From the NCBI GenBank assembly GCA_963575745.1, contig CAUYUJ010020535.1, positions 27,051-91,050 on the forward strand: a DNA stretch of 64,000 bases, written 5' to 3'. Under the pieces are notes generated by a model. It was not told where the DNA came from and made no database searches. It saw only the letters and a list, made by a program, of their open reading frames with translations. Position 1 is the stretch's first letter, and each line of letters opens with the position of its first letter. A program made the translations under genes and the position numbers. Shown one piece after another: positions 54,201 through 63,800 of this stretch. This stretch comes from Prorocentrum cordatum (taxonomy: Eukaryota > Sar > Dinophyceae > Prorocentrales > Prorocentraceae).

Positions 54201-56229
54201 TGATCCGACAGCTTCGCTGCACACTTACAGTCAGGCTCACACACATGTCCATTCGTCTTTGCCTGTGCCTCAGTTGTCTGGCCAACGTTCTTTGGAGTCC
54301 GCGCCCAGCTTTATTCAGACAGCCACGCTGCACACTCACAGTGATGATTCAACACATGTCCATTCTTTGTTGCCTGTGCCGCAGGTTGATGACCGTTCTT
54401 TCGACACGTTGCCCAGTTATATTCAGACAGCTACGCTGCACACGAACAGTGGAGAGCATACACACCCTCGTTCGATGTCTTCTGTGCCGCAGGTTGAGAG
54501 AGGAAGTGCTTTCGATCAGTTGCCTTGTTATATTCCGACTGCTACGCTGCACACACACAGTGCACACTTTATTCATTCTCATTGTCCGCCTCGTGCTTTG
54601 TCTCAGAGTGTGTCGCCTGAGCCCCAGAGACCTGCGGCTATGTTTGATAGCCGTGGGGGACTGACGGAGCACAAAAAAGATTGTCAACGTTCTTCTGGTC
54701 GTGTGTCGTCTGCGTCCAGTATAAGAGCTTCTTTGGAGCCGAGCAAAAAGGATGCTCATTGTTCTTCTGGTCGTGTGTCGTCTGCGTCCAGAATAAGAGT
54801 TCCTTTGAGTGACCCGCTGCAGGTGGCGCATCTGTTAGAGTGCGCCAGGCTCCTGGAAGAAAGGAGCAGCCAGCGAGAATCCCAAGGCACTGTCAGTCCT
54901 GCGGCCACAGCCCCCCCAGTCGAAGGCGAGAGCGAACCCACGCCCGCGGCCAAGAACCGTCGCAGGCAGATTGTGGAGACCCGTCTGGCCGCCAGGGGAG
55001 AGAAGCGGTGCCCTGGCCCGAGTCTCACGGCGAGCCAGGAGGAGCTCGCCAAGCGTGTCAGACAGCCCCAGCGCCCATGCGACAAAAGAGATCGGGATGA
55101 AATATGTTCGCCGAGGGGCAGTCAAAAGAGACGGTGTATTGCTCAGGTGAATGATGACCCCATCGCTTCCGCCGATAGTCTGCCTGCTGCCCCACAGGGA
55201 AGTAAGCGACCACGGGACCTCCCCTCTTCTAGCCATGATAGTGAGCCGCGAGAGGCACGACCCTCTGGCGCAAACGTGAATGTCTTCAAACTCAACGCCT
55301 ACTCTCAGGCGCGGTTGGGCATGATGCATGCGTCAGGTGACTGGGCCGCTCATCGTCGCGCGTTCGCTGCACGCTCGAGGGATTCCCAGGCTGCTCTTCT
55401 TGGATGGCGTGGTGGTACTAAATACGTCGGCTGGAGAAAATGGGAAGATGTCTTCATTGCGGATCAAGATGGCAACACTAAATGGTGGGAGACTATGACG
55501 TTTGGGAAAGAAGATTGGTCGATTTTCGTTGAGAAGTTGCTCAAAAGATTGCACCTGCCCGCCATTCTTGATTATCTGGCCAAACCTAGAGTTTCGGTTG
55601 CCCGTACGGAGGAGGAGGAGACGAAAGTTAATAATGATAGGATTGCGCGTCGCATTGCCCATAACTTTGAAAATGAGACTATCTTTGACTATGAGGCGGA
55701 TAAGATTCCATTTGAAATACTGGGTGATAGCTTGTGTGTGGTCCAATGGATAAGAGGGCACTGGAGGTGCACGAACATGGGCTATAATAACACCTTGGAG
55801 GCGGCACAAAACACTCTTGATGCTATAACGGACACCTGTTTGAGAACTGCGTGCGCGGGGGCTGACCCAATCAAACATATTTATAGGGAGGGTAACAGTT
55901 ATGCTGATGAACTCACGTGGGCTTGCAGAGCTTGCCCACACACATCGAAGAGAAACGAGTATCTTGCCCCTTTATATACTTCGAAAGTGTTAGGATTGAG
56001 AGGTTACTTCGACGGAGGCACCTCGGATATTGGGGCTGGGGGAGGCTGGTGGCTGCAGGCTTTTGTAGAACATAAAAATGCTATACAGTGTCACGTGATT
56101 GCCGAGGAGGCGTTTGGCCTCGATAGGGAGTCAACCGTGACGGTCTGTGAGTTAACGGCCGCCTCGAAGCTAATTCACGCAATCTCGCAGATTGCGTCTG
56201 TTATAGATAGCGTCTCACACGCTCGGTAG
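51262..56229 (+). CDS. LINE ORF2: EEP endonuclease, RT (WADN), permuted RNase H
   Basis: About 1655 codons from the TGA to TAG 56227; numbering below is from the GTG at 51280. The EEP domain has GTWNIEK (Asn5), LQEAQ, FTDAN, LDYIGI and ISDHKL. Linker with an acidic EEEEEE tract, then RT: motif A Asp639 and Asp645 (DVLQAFDHV), motif B region RTGGVDGPFIF, motif C WADN with Asp751. After the thumb, four to five His-rich repeats (TATLHTHS ... THVHSLLPVPQ) and a basic low-complexity region. Then the conserved pre-RNase H domain (ARLGMMHASGDW onward). RNase H in permuted order: Asp1483 (LGDSLCVVQWI), Asp1543 (SYADELTW), Asp1578 (YFDGGTSDIGAGGGW), Glu1624 (VCELTAASKL). No inactivating change seen. 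Confidence 0.92.
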   Translation, partial: HEWIARVGTWNIEKRGPQFSKAILDAAKDRGIFLLGLQEAQFFTDSRKILAGDGWHMERSSCKKAAILWKGPWKALLRDIERGPRFVIAWFRPAAIVCLYLPYADDKDEEVREFSQVLEEVKRRIREYRRRHPEQPDMLILFTDANVEMAPNIIANGRAITGMGVKEEVEVLFRGGREGVRKKQLEEMRFLFAEFCSVHRLRLANTFGPRCATWRGRAAPRGEAVLDYIGISASDQFDSGTTAEWIRAPGRSATIQEISDHKLVHLAVAVGRRRRCKNRKRAALHQWEPVDPTAAAASFDRALSRQFQDAGSRYRPLQSLVEEEEEEEDIKRDVRPVKEEEGEHRRQGKGTLSQVIADTAASIPSRQVAALRAPVRPERLWALERLLRRALWPRELRCQNEVRSLRRLIKPLRKQYDADMLEYKHKVEQRKLRTQAQALKVKKMTGEWELTYDVEAKQVEIGRYLKDRVEDYGARREVQSILEGLASKLNQSQCVSITMHDILRARARLKSGAAGPDQVTREMLQLIPFASLKTIRHHFSLIANRRQQVPSDWKRFLVTLIPKAPSIQELSETRAICLLSLVQKWYNHVLVIKGEQHLVNIKHSLNMYGFVQFRKVSEVTSFTKHLCQHAAQWGKGEKLYLASLDVLQAFDHVTIKLALQSMEKLGFDPALIYALLCPMTENTCKATFEGTQNLDWIGWDRSIRTGGVDGPFIFKVVSVALWNDIVGTWPGRDLGYVVESPVPMPTRSTISHALWADNLLLYARDERQLRTMVTELTLPLLQAGLNWKPSSLKLIPFGVNGSNDVVLHIQAHTYKLECVNTLDILGYRLDRYWTQHSDLQFNLDRARGAFFADIEYYRSHRIPIERRFQRYRLRIQSKLLFAIEGMTIDNITAQKIFSWEGKLLAIIGGRRKGVNEDWTVYQKRRFKYARDQFANLGFLSAVELFIHKNWLWAKDVACFARGFACQNIPTAALHTDRVHLDPTASLHTYSQAHTHVHSSLPVPQLSGQRSLESAPSFIQTATLHTHSDDSTHVHSLLPVPQVDDRSFDTLPSYIQTATLHTNSGEHTHPRSMSSVPQVERGSAFDQLPCYIPTATLHTHSAHFIHSHCPPRALSQSVSPEPQRPAAMFDSRGGLTEHKKDCQRSSGRVSSASSIRASLEPSKKDAHCSSGRVSSASRIRVPLSDPLQVAHLLECARLLEERSSQRESQGTVSPAATAPPVEGESEPTPAAKNRRRQIVETRLAARGEKRCPGPSLTASQEELAKRVRQPQRPCDKRDRDEICSPRGSQKRRCIAQVNDDPIASADSLPAAPQGSKRPRDLPSSSHDSEPREARPSGANVNVFKLNAYSQARLGMMHASGDWAAHRRAFAARSRDSQAALLGWRGGTKYVGWRKWEDVFIADQDGNTKWWETMTFGKEDWSIFVEKLLKRLHLPAILDYLAKPRVSVARTEEEETKVNNDRIARRIAHNFENETIFDYEADKIPFEILGDSLCVVQWIRGHWRCTNMGYNNTLEAAQNTLDAITDTCLRTACAGADPIKHIYREGNSYADELTWACRACPHTSKRNEYLAPLYTSKVLGLRGYFDGGTSDIGAGGGWWLQAFVEHKNAIQCHVIAEEAFGLDRESTVTVCELTAASKLIHAISQIASVIDSVSHAR
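54160..54620 (+). repeat. In-frame His-rich repeats in ORF2
   Basis: About five units of roughly 110 bp, each starting ACAGCTNCGCTGCACAC and encoding TA(A/S/T)LHT, usually followed by THVHS and VPQ. They lie between RT thumb and RNase H. GACAGCTNCGCTG resembles AACAGCTTCGCTG segments in the 3' UTR of copy 3 and in the non-autonomous element at 56498-57810. Confidence 0.8.
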
Positions 56230-56315
56230 AGCCACTTGCGCCTGGTGGCCGCGGGGAGCACCGCTGCTTGCATGTGCTGGAGGACCCCGCCGCAAAGCCC
56301 GCAAAAACCTGGTTG

Positions 56316-56487
56316 ACCGTTTACCGCCGGCCCCCAGTTTTACAATTAGTTTACTTCCAAGAACCGACTTCATGTTGACACCAGAAAATGTCAATTTGAC
56401 GTTTTTCTAGAAGTACTCTGAGAAGCTCCCTGCTCCGATCCTGAGCACTGTTACGCGTGCAAGAAGCTCTACGAGGTTCCCGGCGGT
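56316..56487 (+). repeat. Short cassette between LINE copies 4 and 5
   Basis: About 170 bp between the right half of one occupied palindrome and the left half of the next (CCCGGCGGTGACCAGG). It contains ACCGACTTCATGTTGAC and the GAGCACTGTTACGCGTG right-end module. No gene. Confidence 0.75.
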
Positions 56488-57820
56488 GACCAGGTTGCTG
56501 CTGTCCCTCCTCGGGGAGCTCAGCGGCGACCTGGCCCGTCCGTGGCCTCCTCGAACCGCATTGTGCGGACGGGTTTTCTGTGCACACACGTATCGTACTC
56601 CACTGTACATCTCGTGTGCGGGCCGCCCCATATCTTCGGGTACTTCGTCGGCTGCGACGACCTCCTCTCCGTGGGCCTACAGACGATAGGTGCCAGGTTC
56701 TCTGTTGTGTCAAGTGAGACAGCTCCTATAGGAGCAGGTGCATAGGCCGCCTGCTTTGATCGTACTCGTTGCATTTGTTATCTTGTACTTCCAGGCCGCT
56801 TGTTTTGTACTTGTTGCATTGTCTGCTTGTACTTCCAGGCCGCTTGTGTTTGTGCTTGCCGCATTTGTTATCTAGTACGAGTTGCTCTCAGCACGTATCC
56901 AATTTTGACTTTGGTCGCAGTCTGAGTGCTCTTATTCACAACGCAGTGGGAATCTTCGTTGGGTGGTTGGAATAGTTTCTTTCGTGAGTTAGAAGTTGCA
57001 GTTCGAGTTGCAGTTCGAGTTTCTTCAGTACTTTGACAGTTTTGTGACATCGGAGTATCTTGATATTGAGGTCTTTGGGCATCCGATTTCATATTTCGCC
57101 CCGAGTGAAGTTCAGAATTCATTGTACTTGGTATTGAGGTCTTTGATATTGAGGTCATACGTCGCCTCGAGTGGAGTTCAGAATTCATTGCACTTGATTT
57201 CCACATACTTCGTGTTAGAACTATTGTGATTTGTCATTGCGTTGCCTTTATTCATGCCTGTGTGTGTTGTCGTGCATGCACGTGTGTTGAATAAGAGCTT
57301 CGCCTGATCTTCACTTTGTTCGGATAAGAGCCCGCATTCGCTCTAAGTAGTGGTGGGTGTCTTGGCTCACTCTGTATGTTGCGCGTTCAATTCGTTTTCT
57401 AGTCCACATTTCGACGTTGTGTTTCACGTGCATGGTCTTCCAGTGGTGCTGAGACGGTAACCGCTATATGTGGTTACTGCATGGTCTCGCATTGCCTCGA
57501 AGCGCACTCGCTATTTTAGTTCTCTTAGTTTCGTTTTTGTCTCAGTGGTGTGAGACGGTAATCGCTGTATAAACCAGTGGTTACTGTATGGTCTCTCACT
57601 GCTTCTAGCTTTGCTTCCATATCTATGGCCTGCATTGCTTCACTCATTATATTGTTAGTTGTTTTCTCGTGTACTTGCAGTCTTGTGCATTTCTGTACAG
57701 CTTCGCTGTTTGATGCATCTCTGCTTTAATCTTTGCAGTCTCGCTGTTTAGGTTCTCTGTGTCCTGGCCTGCTCCCTTGGGAGCTCGAATCGGCCAACGC
57801 AGACTTCGCAGACCAGGTTG
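56488..57820 (+). mobile_element. Non-autonomous 1.3-kb LINE family A derivative
   Basis: The duplication GACCAGGTTG is at 56488-56497 and 57811-57820; the insert is 56498-57810. The 5' end aligns with copies 2 and 4 (TCGAACCGCATTGTGCGG hairpin at 56556-56568), and the 3' end resembles that of copy 3 (CCTGGCCT ... GGCCAA ... GACTTCGCA). No ORF longer than about 110 codons. Internal repeats include TACTTCCAGGCCGCTTGT (twice) and GAGACGGTAA-CGCT (twice). It probably moves using ORF2 of full-length elements. Confidence 0.8.
56556..56568 (+). promoter_or_regulatory. Conserved 5'-UTR hairpin of LINE copy 5
   Basis: CCGCA-TTG-TGCGG preceded by TCGAA, 58 nt from the 5' junction. The second stem pair is C-G, a third paired variant at that position. 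Confidence 0.6.
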
Positions 57821-60800
57821 ACGGTGCACCGCCGGCGCCAGTTTTCTTCTCGAAATTCAATAATTTGTTAGAGCTCTAGTATTTTTGCCCGTGATATTCG
57901 ATCTCATTACCGCTCGCCGTCTTAATCTCAGGTCGATCAAGTAGATATTACTGCCAAAAAGTGCACGGCGGGATTGGCCGTTTGGGGTCATTTTGACACG
58001 CGTCGTTGGTTTTCTGTACTTAACTCGAGCTGTAGGACAGCTACAGAGCTGATGCTTACAGAGACGCTCTCAGAATTATCAGGCGCGTTCGTCTGCTGCA
58101 TCCAGAGGTCTGAACTCGGTCTGCTGCTTGAGCTAGGTCCGCGAAGCTATTCGTATTGTTCGAGTCATCTTGAGAGGTGCTGTTGGTCTTCTGCTCGTAA
58201 CTCGGGCTGTAGGGTTGCTACAGGGCTGGTAATTACAGAAACTGATTCAGAGACATCAGGCGCGTCCGCCTGCGGCATGCAGAGGTCTGAACTCGGTCTG
58301 CTACTCGAGCAGGTTCGCAAAACTTTTCCTATCGCTCGAGTCATCTTGACAGGACTGTCGGTTTTCTGTACTTAACTCGAGCTCTAGGGGAGCTACAGAG
58401 CTGATTCGCACAGAAACCGATCCAGAATAATCAGGCGCGTTCGTCTGTTGCATCCAGAGGTCTGAACTCGGGCTGTAGGAGAGCTACAGAGCTGATACGC
58501 ACAGAAACCGATACAGAAGCATCAGGTGCGTTCGTCTGTTGTATCGAGAGGTCTGAACTCGGTCTGCTACCCGAGCTAAGTTCGCAAAACTATTTGTATT
58601 CGACCGATTTTTTTTTTCCAAATGATGGTGAATTTCTTCACCGAACTCGAGCTGCAGAGCAGCTCGAGAGCTCTTGGGCCGAAAATTTAGAAGGATATCA
58701 TGATGCGCGAAGCATCTAGACGCTTGGTTTGGGTCTGTTGTGAGGGCAGACCCCAAACACGGATTCGTACTCTGCTACTTTCTCCCTAATGGTACTGTTT
58801 TTCTTGGTTCTACACGCTGCAGATGAGCTATAGAACTGTTCAGCACAGCAATGGGAAGGGAACTATCAGGGCAATAGTGTTATGTATCTAGTCGCCGGAG
58901 ATCAGTCTGCTATCAGCGCACGGGCTGAAAAAACTATTCGTTCTCTTCTAATTCTTTGCACATAATATATGGTCAGGAAGCTCTACGAGTCCCCCGGCGG
59001 TAAGAAAGGTTGACGGTTTACCGCCGGCGCCCAGTTCAGGGGCGCTGGAAAGCTAGTTGGCAAGAAACATCTCGACGGACCTTTTGCTGACTTTTGGTCG
59101 GTTGAAAGTTTTGTTCTCGAAATTCAACAGTTTGTTAGAGCTCTAGTATTTTTTCCCGTGATATTCGATCTTATTCCCGCTCGCCGTCTGAATCACAGGT
59201 CGATTGGGTAGATATTACTGCCAAAAAGCACACGGGCGGGATCGGCCGTTTGGGGTCATCTTGACACGTCTCGTCGGTTTTCTGTACTTAACTCGAGCTG
59301 TAGGACAGCTACAGAGCTGATACTTACAGTAACCCTCTCAGAATCATCAGGCGCGTTCGTCTGTTGCATCCAGAGGTCTGAGCTCGGTCCGCTGCTCGAG
59401 CTAGGTCCGCGAAACTATTCGTATTGTTCGAGTCATCTTGAGAGGTGCTGTCGGTTTTCTGTACTTAGCTCGGGCTGTTGGGTGGCTACAGGGCTGGTAA
59501 TTACAGAAACTGATCCAGAGACATCAGGCGCGTCCGCCTGTTGCATGCAGAGGTCTGAACTCGGTCTGCTACTCGAGCAGGTTCGCGAACATATTCGTAT
59601 CGCTCGAGTCATCTTGACAGGGACTGTCGGTTTTCTGTACTTAACTCGAGCTCGAGGGGAGCTACAGAGCTGATGCTCACAGAAACCGATGCAGAATAAT
59701 CAGGCGCGTTCGTCTGTCGCATCCAGAGGTCTGAAATCGGTCTGCTACTCAAGCTAGGTCTGCGAAGCTATTCGTATCGTTTGAGTCATCTTGAGAGGTG
59801 CTGTCGGTTTTCGCACGTAACCCGGGCTGTAGGAGAGCTACAGAGCTGATGCGCACAGAATCTGATTTGGAATCATCAGGCCAGTTCGTCTCTTGCATCC
59901 CGAGGTCTGAACTAGGTTCGCGAAACTATTCGTATTCTTCGAGTCATCTTGAGAAGTGTTGTCCATTTTCTGTATTGAACTCGGGCTGTAGGAGAGCTAC
60001 AGAGCTGATACGCTCAGAAACCGATCCAGAAGCATCAGGTGCGTTCGTCTGTTGCATCGAGAGGTCTGAACTCGGTCTGCTACCCGAGCAAGGTTCGCAA
60101 AACTATTCGTATTCGACCGATTTTTTGTCGAAATGATGGTGAATTTCTTCACTGAACTCGAGCTGCAGAGCAGCTCGAGAGCTCTTCGGCTGAAGAATTC
60201 GAAGGATATCATGAGGCGCGAAGCATCTAGACGCTTGGTTTGGGTCTGTTGTGAGCGCAGACGCCAAACGCGGATTCGTACTCTGCTACTTTCTCCCTAA
60301 TGGTACTGTTTTTCTTGGTTCTACACGCTGCAGATGAGCTATAGAACTGTTCAGCACAGCAATGGGAAGGGAACTATCAGGGGCCATAGCGAAATGTATC
60401 TAGACGCCTGAGATCAGTGTGCTATCAGCGCTCGGGCGGAAAAACTGTTCGTTCTCTGCTAATTCTTCGCACATAATATATGGTCAGGAAGGTCTACGAG
60501 TCCCCCGGCGGTAAGAAAGGTTGACGGTTTACCGCCGGCGCCCAGCTGGCAAGAAAAATCTCGACGGACCTTTCGGTGAGTTTTGGTCGGTTGAAAATTT
60601 TGTTCTCGAAATTCCTCAAGTCGTTTGAGCTCTAGTTTTTTTTTTCCCCGTGATATTCGATCTGATTCCCGCTCGCCGTCTTAATCTTAGGTCGATCGGG
60701 TAGATATTACTGCCAAAAAGTACACGGCGGGATTGGCCGTTTGGGGTCATCTTGACACGCGTCGTCGGTTTTCTGTACTTAACTCCAGCTGTAGGACAGC

Positions 60801-63800
60801 TACAGAGCTGATGCTTGCAGAAACGCTCTCAGAATTATCAGGCGCGTTCGTCTGTTGCATCCAGAGGTCTGAACTCGGTCTGCTGCTTGAGCTAGGTCCG
60901 CGAAACTATTCGTATTGTTCGAGTCATCTTGAGAGGTGCTGTTGGTCTTCTGCTGTTAACTCGGGCTGTAGGGGTGCTACAGGGCTGGTAGTTACAGAAA
61001 CTGATTCAGAGACATCAGGCGCGTCCGCCTGCGGCATGCAGAGGTCTGAACTCGGTCTGCTACTCGAGCAGGTTCGCAAAACTATTCCCATCGTTCGAGT
61101 CATCTTGACAGGACTGTCGGTTTTTCTGTACTTAACTCGAGCTCTAGGGGAGCTACAGAGCTGATTCGCACAGAAACCGATCCATAATAATCAGGCGCGT
61201 TCGTCTGTTGCATCCAGAGGGTGAACTCGGGCTGTAGGAGAGCTACAGAGCTGATACGCACAGAAACCGATACAGAAGCATCAGGTGCGTTCGTCTGTTG
61301 TATCGAGAGGTCTGAACTCGGTCTGCTACCCGAGCTAGGTTCGCAAAGCTATTCGTATTCGACCGATTTTTTTGTTCCAGATGATGGTAAATTTCTTCAC
61401 CGAACTCGAGCTGCAGAGCAGCTCGAGAGCTCTTCGGCCGAAGAATTCCAAGGAGATCATGTGGCGGGAAGCATCTAGACGCTTGGTTTGGGTCTGTTGT
61501 GAGCGCAGACGCCAAACGCGGATTCGTACTCTGCTACTTTCTCCCTAATGGTATTGTTTTTCTTGGTTCTACGCGCTGCAGATGAGCTATAGAACTGTTC
61601 AGCACAGCAATGGGAAGGGAACTATCAGGGGCAATCGCGAAATGTATCTAGACTCCTGAGATCAGTCGGCTATCAGCGCTCGGGCTGAAAAACTGTTCGT
61701 TCTCTGCTGATTCTTCGCACAGAATATATGGTCAGGAAGCTCTACGAGTCCCCCGGCGGTAAGAAAGGTTGACGGTTTACCGCCGTCGCCCAGTTGGCAA
61801 GAAAAGTCTCGACGGACCTTTTGGTGACTTTTGGTCGGTTGAAAATTTGTTTTCGAAATTCTTCAATTCGTTTGAGCTCTAGTATTTTTTCCCGTGATAT
61901 TCGATCTTATTCCCGCTCGCCGTCTTGATCTTAGCTCGATCGGGTACCTTTTACTGCCAAAGAGCACTGCGGCGGGATCGGCCGTTTCGGGCCATCTTGA
62001 CACGCAGTGGCGGCTTCCTGTACATAATTCGAGTTATAGGAGAGCTACTGAGCTGATACTAACAGAAACCAACTCAGAATGATCAGGCGCGTTTGTCTGT
62101 TGAATCCAGAGGTCTGAACTCGGTCTGCTGCTCGAGCTAGGTCCGCGAAACTATTCGTATTGTTCGAGTGATCTTGAGAGGTGCTGTCGGTTTTCTGTGC
62201 TTAACTCGGGCTGTAGGGGGCTACAGGGCTGGTAATCACAGAAACCGATTCGGAGACATCAGGCACGTCCGCCTGTCGCATGCAGAGGTCTGAACTCGGT
62301 CTGCTACTCAAGCTAGGTCCGCAAAACTATTCGCATCGCTCGCGTCATCCCGACAGGGACTGTCGGTTTTCTGTACTTAACTCGAGCTCCAGGGGAGCTA
62401 CAGAGCTGATTCGCACAGAAACCGATGCAGAATAATCTGGCGCGTTCGTCTGTTGCATCTAGAGTTCTGAACTCGGTCTGCTACTCGAGCTACGCGAAAC
62501 TATTCGTAACGTTCGAGTCATCTTGAGAGGCGCTGTCGGTTTTCGCACGTAACTCGGGCTGTAGGGGAGCTGCAGACCTGATGCGCACAGAAACTGATTC
62601 GGGATCATCATTCGCGTTCGTCCGTTGCATCCAGAGGTCTGAACTGGGTTTGCTACTCGGGCTAGGTCCGCAAAACTACTCGTAGTCTTCGAGTCATCTT
62701 GAAAGATGTTGTCCATTTTCTGTGTTGACTCGGGCTGTAGCAGAGCTACAGAGCTGGTGCGCGCAGAAACCGATCCAGAAGCATCAGGAGCGTTCGTCTG
62801 TTGCATTGAGAGGTCTGAACTCGGTCTGCTACCCGAGCTAGGTTCACACAATTATTCGTAGTCGACCGATATTTTTCGAAATGGTGGGGAATTTCTTCAC
62901 TGAACTCGAGCGGCCGAGATATCAGAAGGAAATCGTGAGGCGTGAAGCATCTAGACGCTTGGTTCGGGTTTGTTGTGAACCCAGACGCCAAACACGGATT
63001 CGTACTCTGCTACTTTCTCCCTAATGGTATTTTCTACACGTTGCAGATGAGCTATAGAAGTGTTCAGCACAGCAATGGGATATCACTAGACAGATCAATC
63101 TGCTATCAGTTCGGGCTGAAAAACTAAATGTTCTCTGCTAATTCTTTGGACATAATATATGGTCAGGAAGCTCTACGAGTCCCCCGGCGGTAAGAAAGGT
63201 TGACGGTTTACCGCCGGCGCCCAGTAATTCCGGGGCGCTGGAGAGCTAGTTGGCAAGAAAAATCTCGACGGACCTTTTGGTGACTTTTGGTCGGTTGAAA
63301 ATTTTGTTCTCGAAATTCCTCAATTCGTTAGAGCTCTAGTATTTTTTCCCGTGATATTAGATCTTATTCCCGCTCGGCGTCTTGATCTCAGCTCGATCGA
63401 GTAGCTCTTACTGCCAAAAAGCACTGCGGCGGGATCGGCCGTTTCGAGTCATCTTGACCGGCGTTGTTGTTTTTTTTGTATCTAAGTCGAGATTTAGGAA
63501 AGCTACAGAGCTGATAGTCACAGAAACCGATTCAGAATCATCAGACGCGTCTGTTGAATCGAGAAGTCACAACTCGGTCTGCTACTCGAGCTAGGTCCGC
63601 GAACCTACTCGTATTATTCGAGTCATCTCGACATGTGCTGTCGGTTTTCTGTGATTAACTCGGGCTGTAGGAGAGCCACAAAGCTGGTGCTCACAGAAAC
63701 CGATTCAGAATTATCAGGCGCGTCTGTATCTTGCACCCAGAGGTCTGAACTCGGTCTACTACTCGAGCTTGGTCCGCGAAACTATTCGTATTCTACAAAC

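Larger units (their letters stand above)
49781..56315 (+). mobile_element. LINE family A copy 4, full length, in palindrome loop
   Basis: The duplication AACCTGGTTG is at 49781-49790 and 56306-56315; the insert is 49791-56305, about 6.5 kb. The 5' UTR has a hairpin at 49846-49858 and a 75-bp-spaced direct repeat of GCAGAGTGTCGTTTGCCTGA (about 49895 and 49970). It carries ORF1, one TGA and a long uninterrupted ORF2. The longest and most complete element in the window. Confidence 0.93.

Noticed and set aside
6000-63218. CRISPR array
   Set aside because: Repeats are regular palindromes, but spacers are 250-1500 bp, repeated among themselves, and there are no cas genes; the sequence is eukaryotic.
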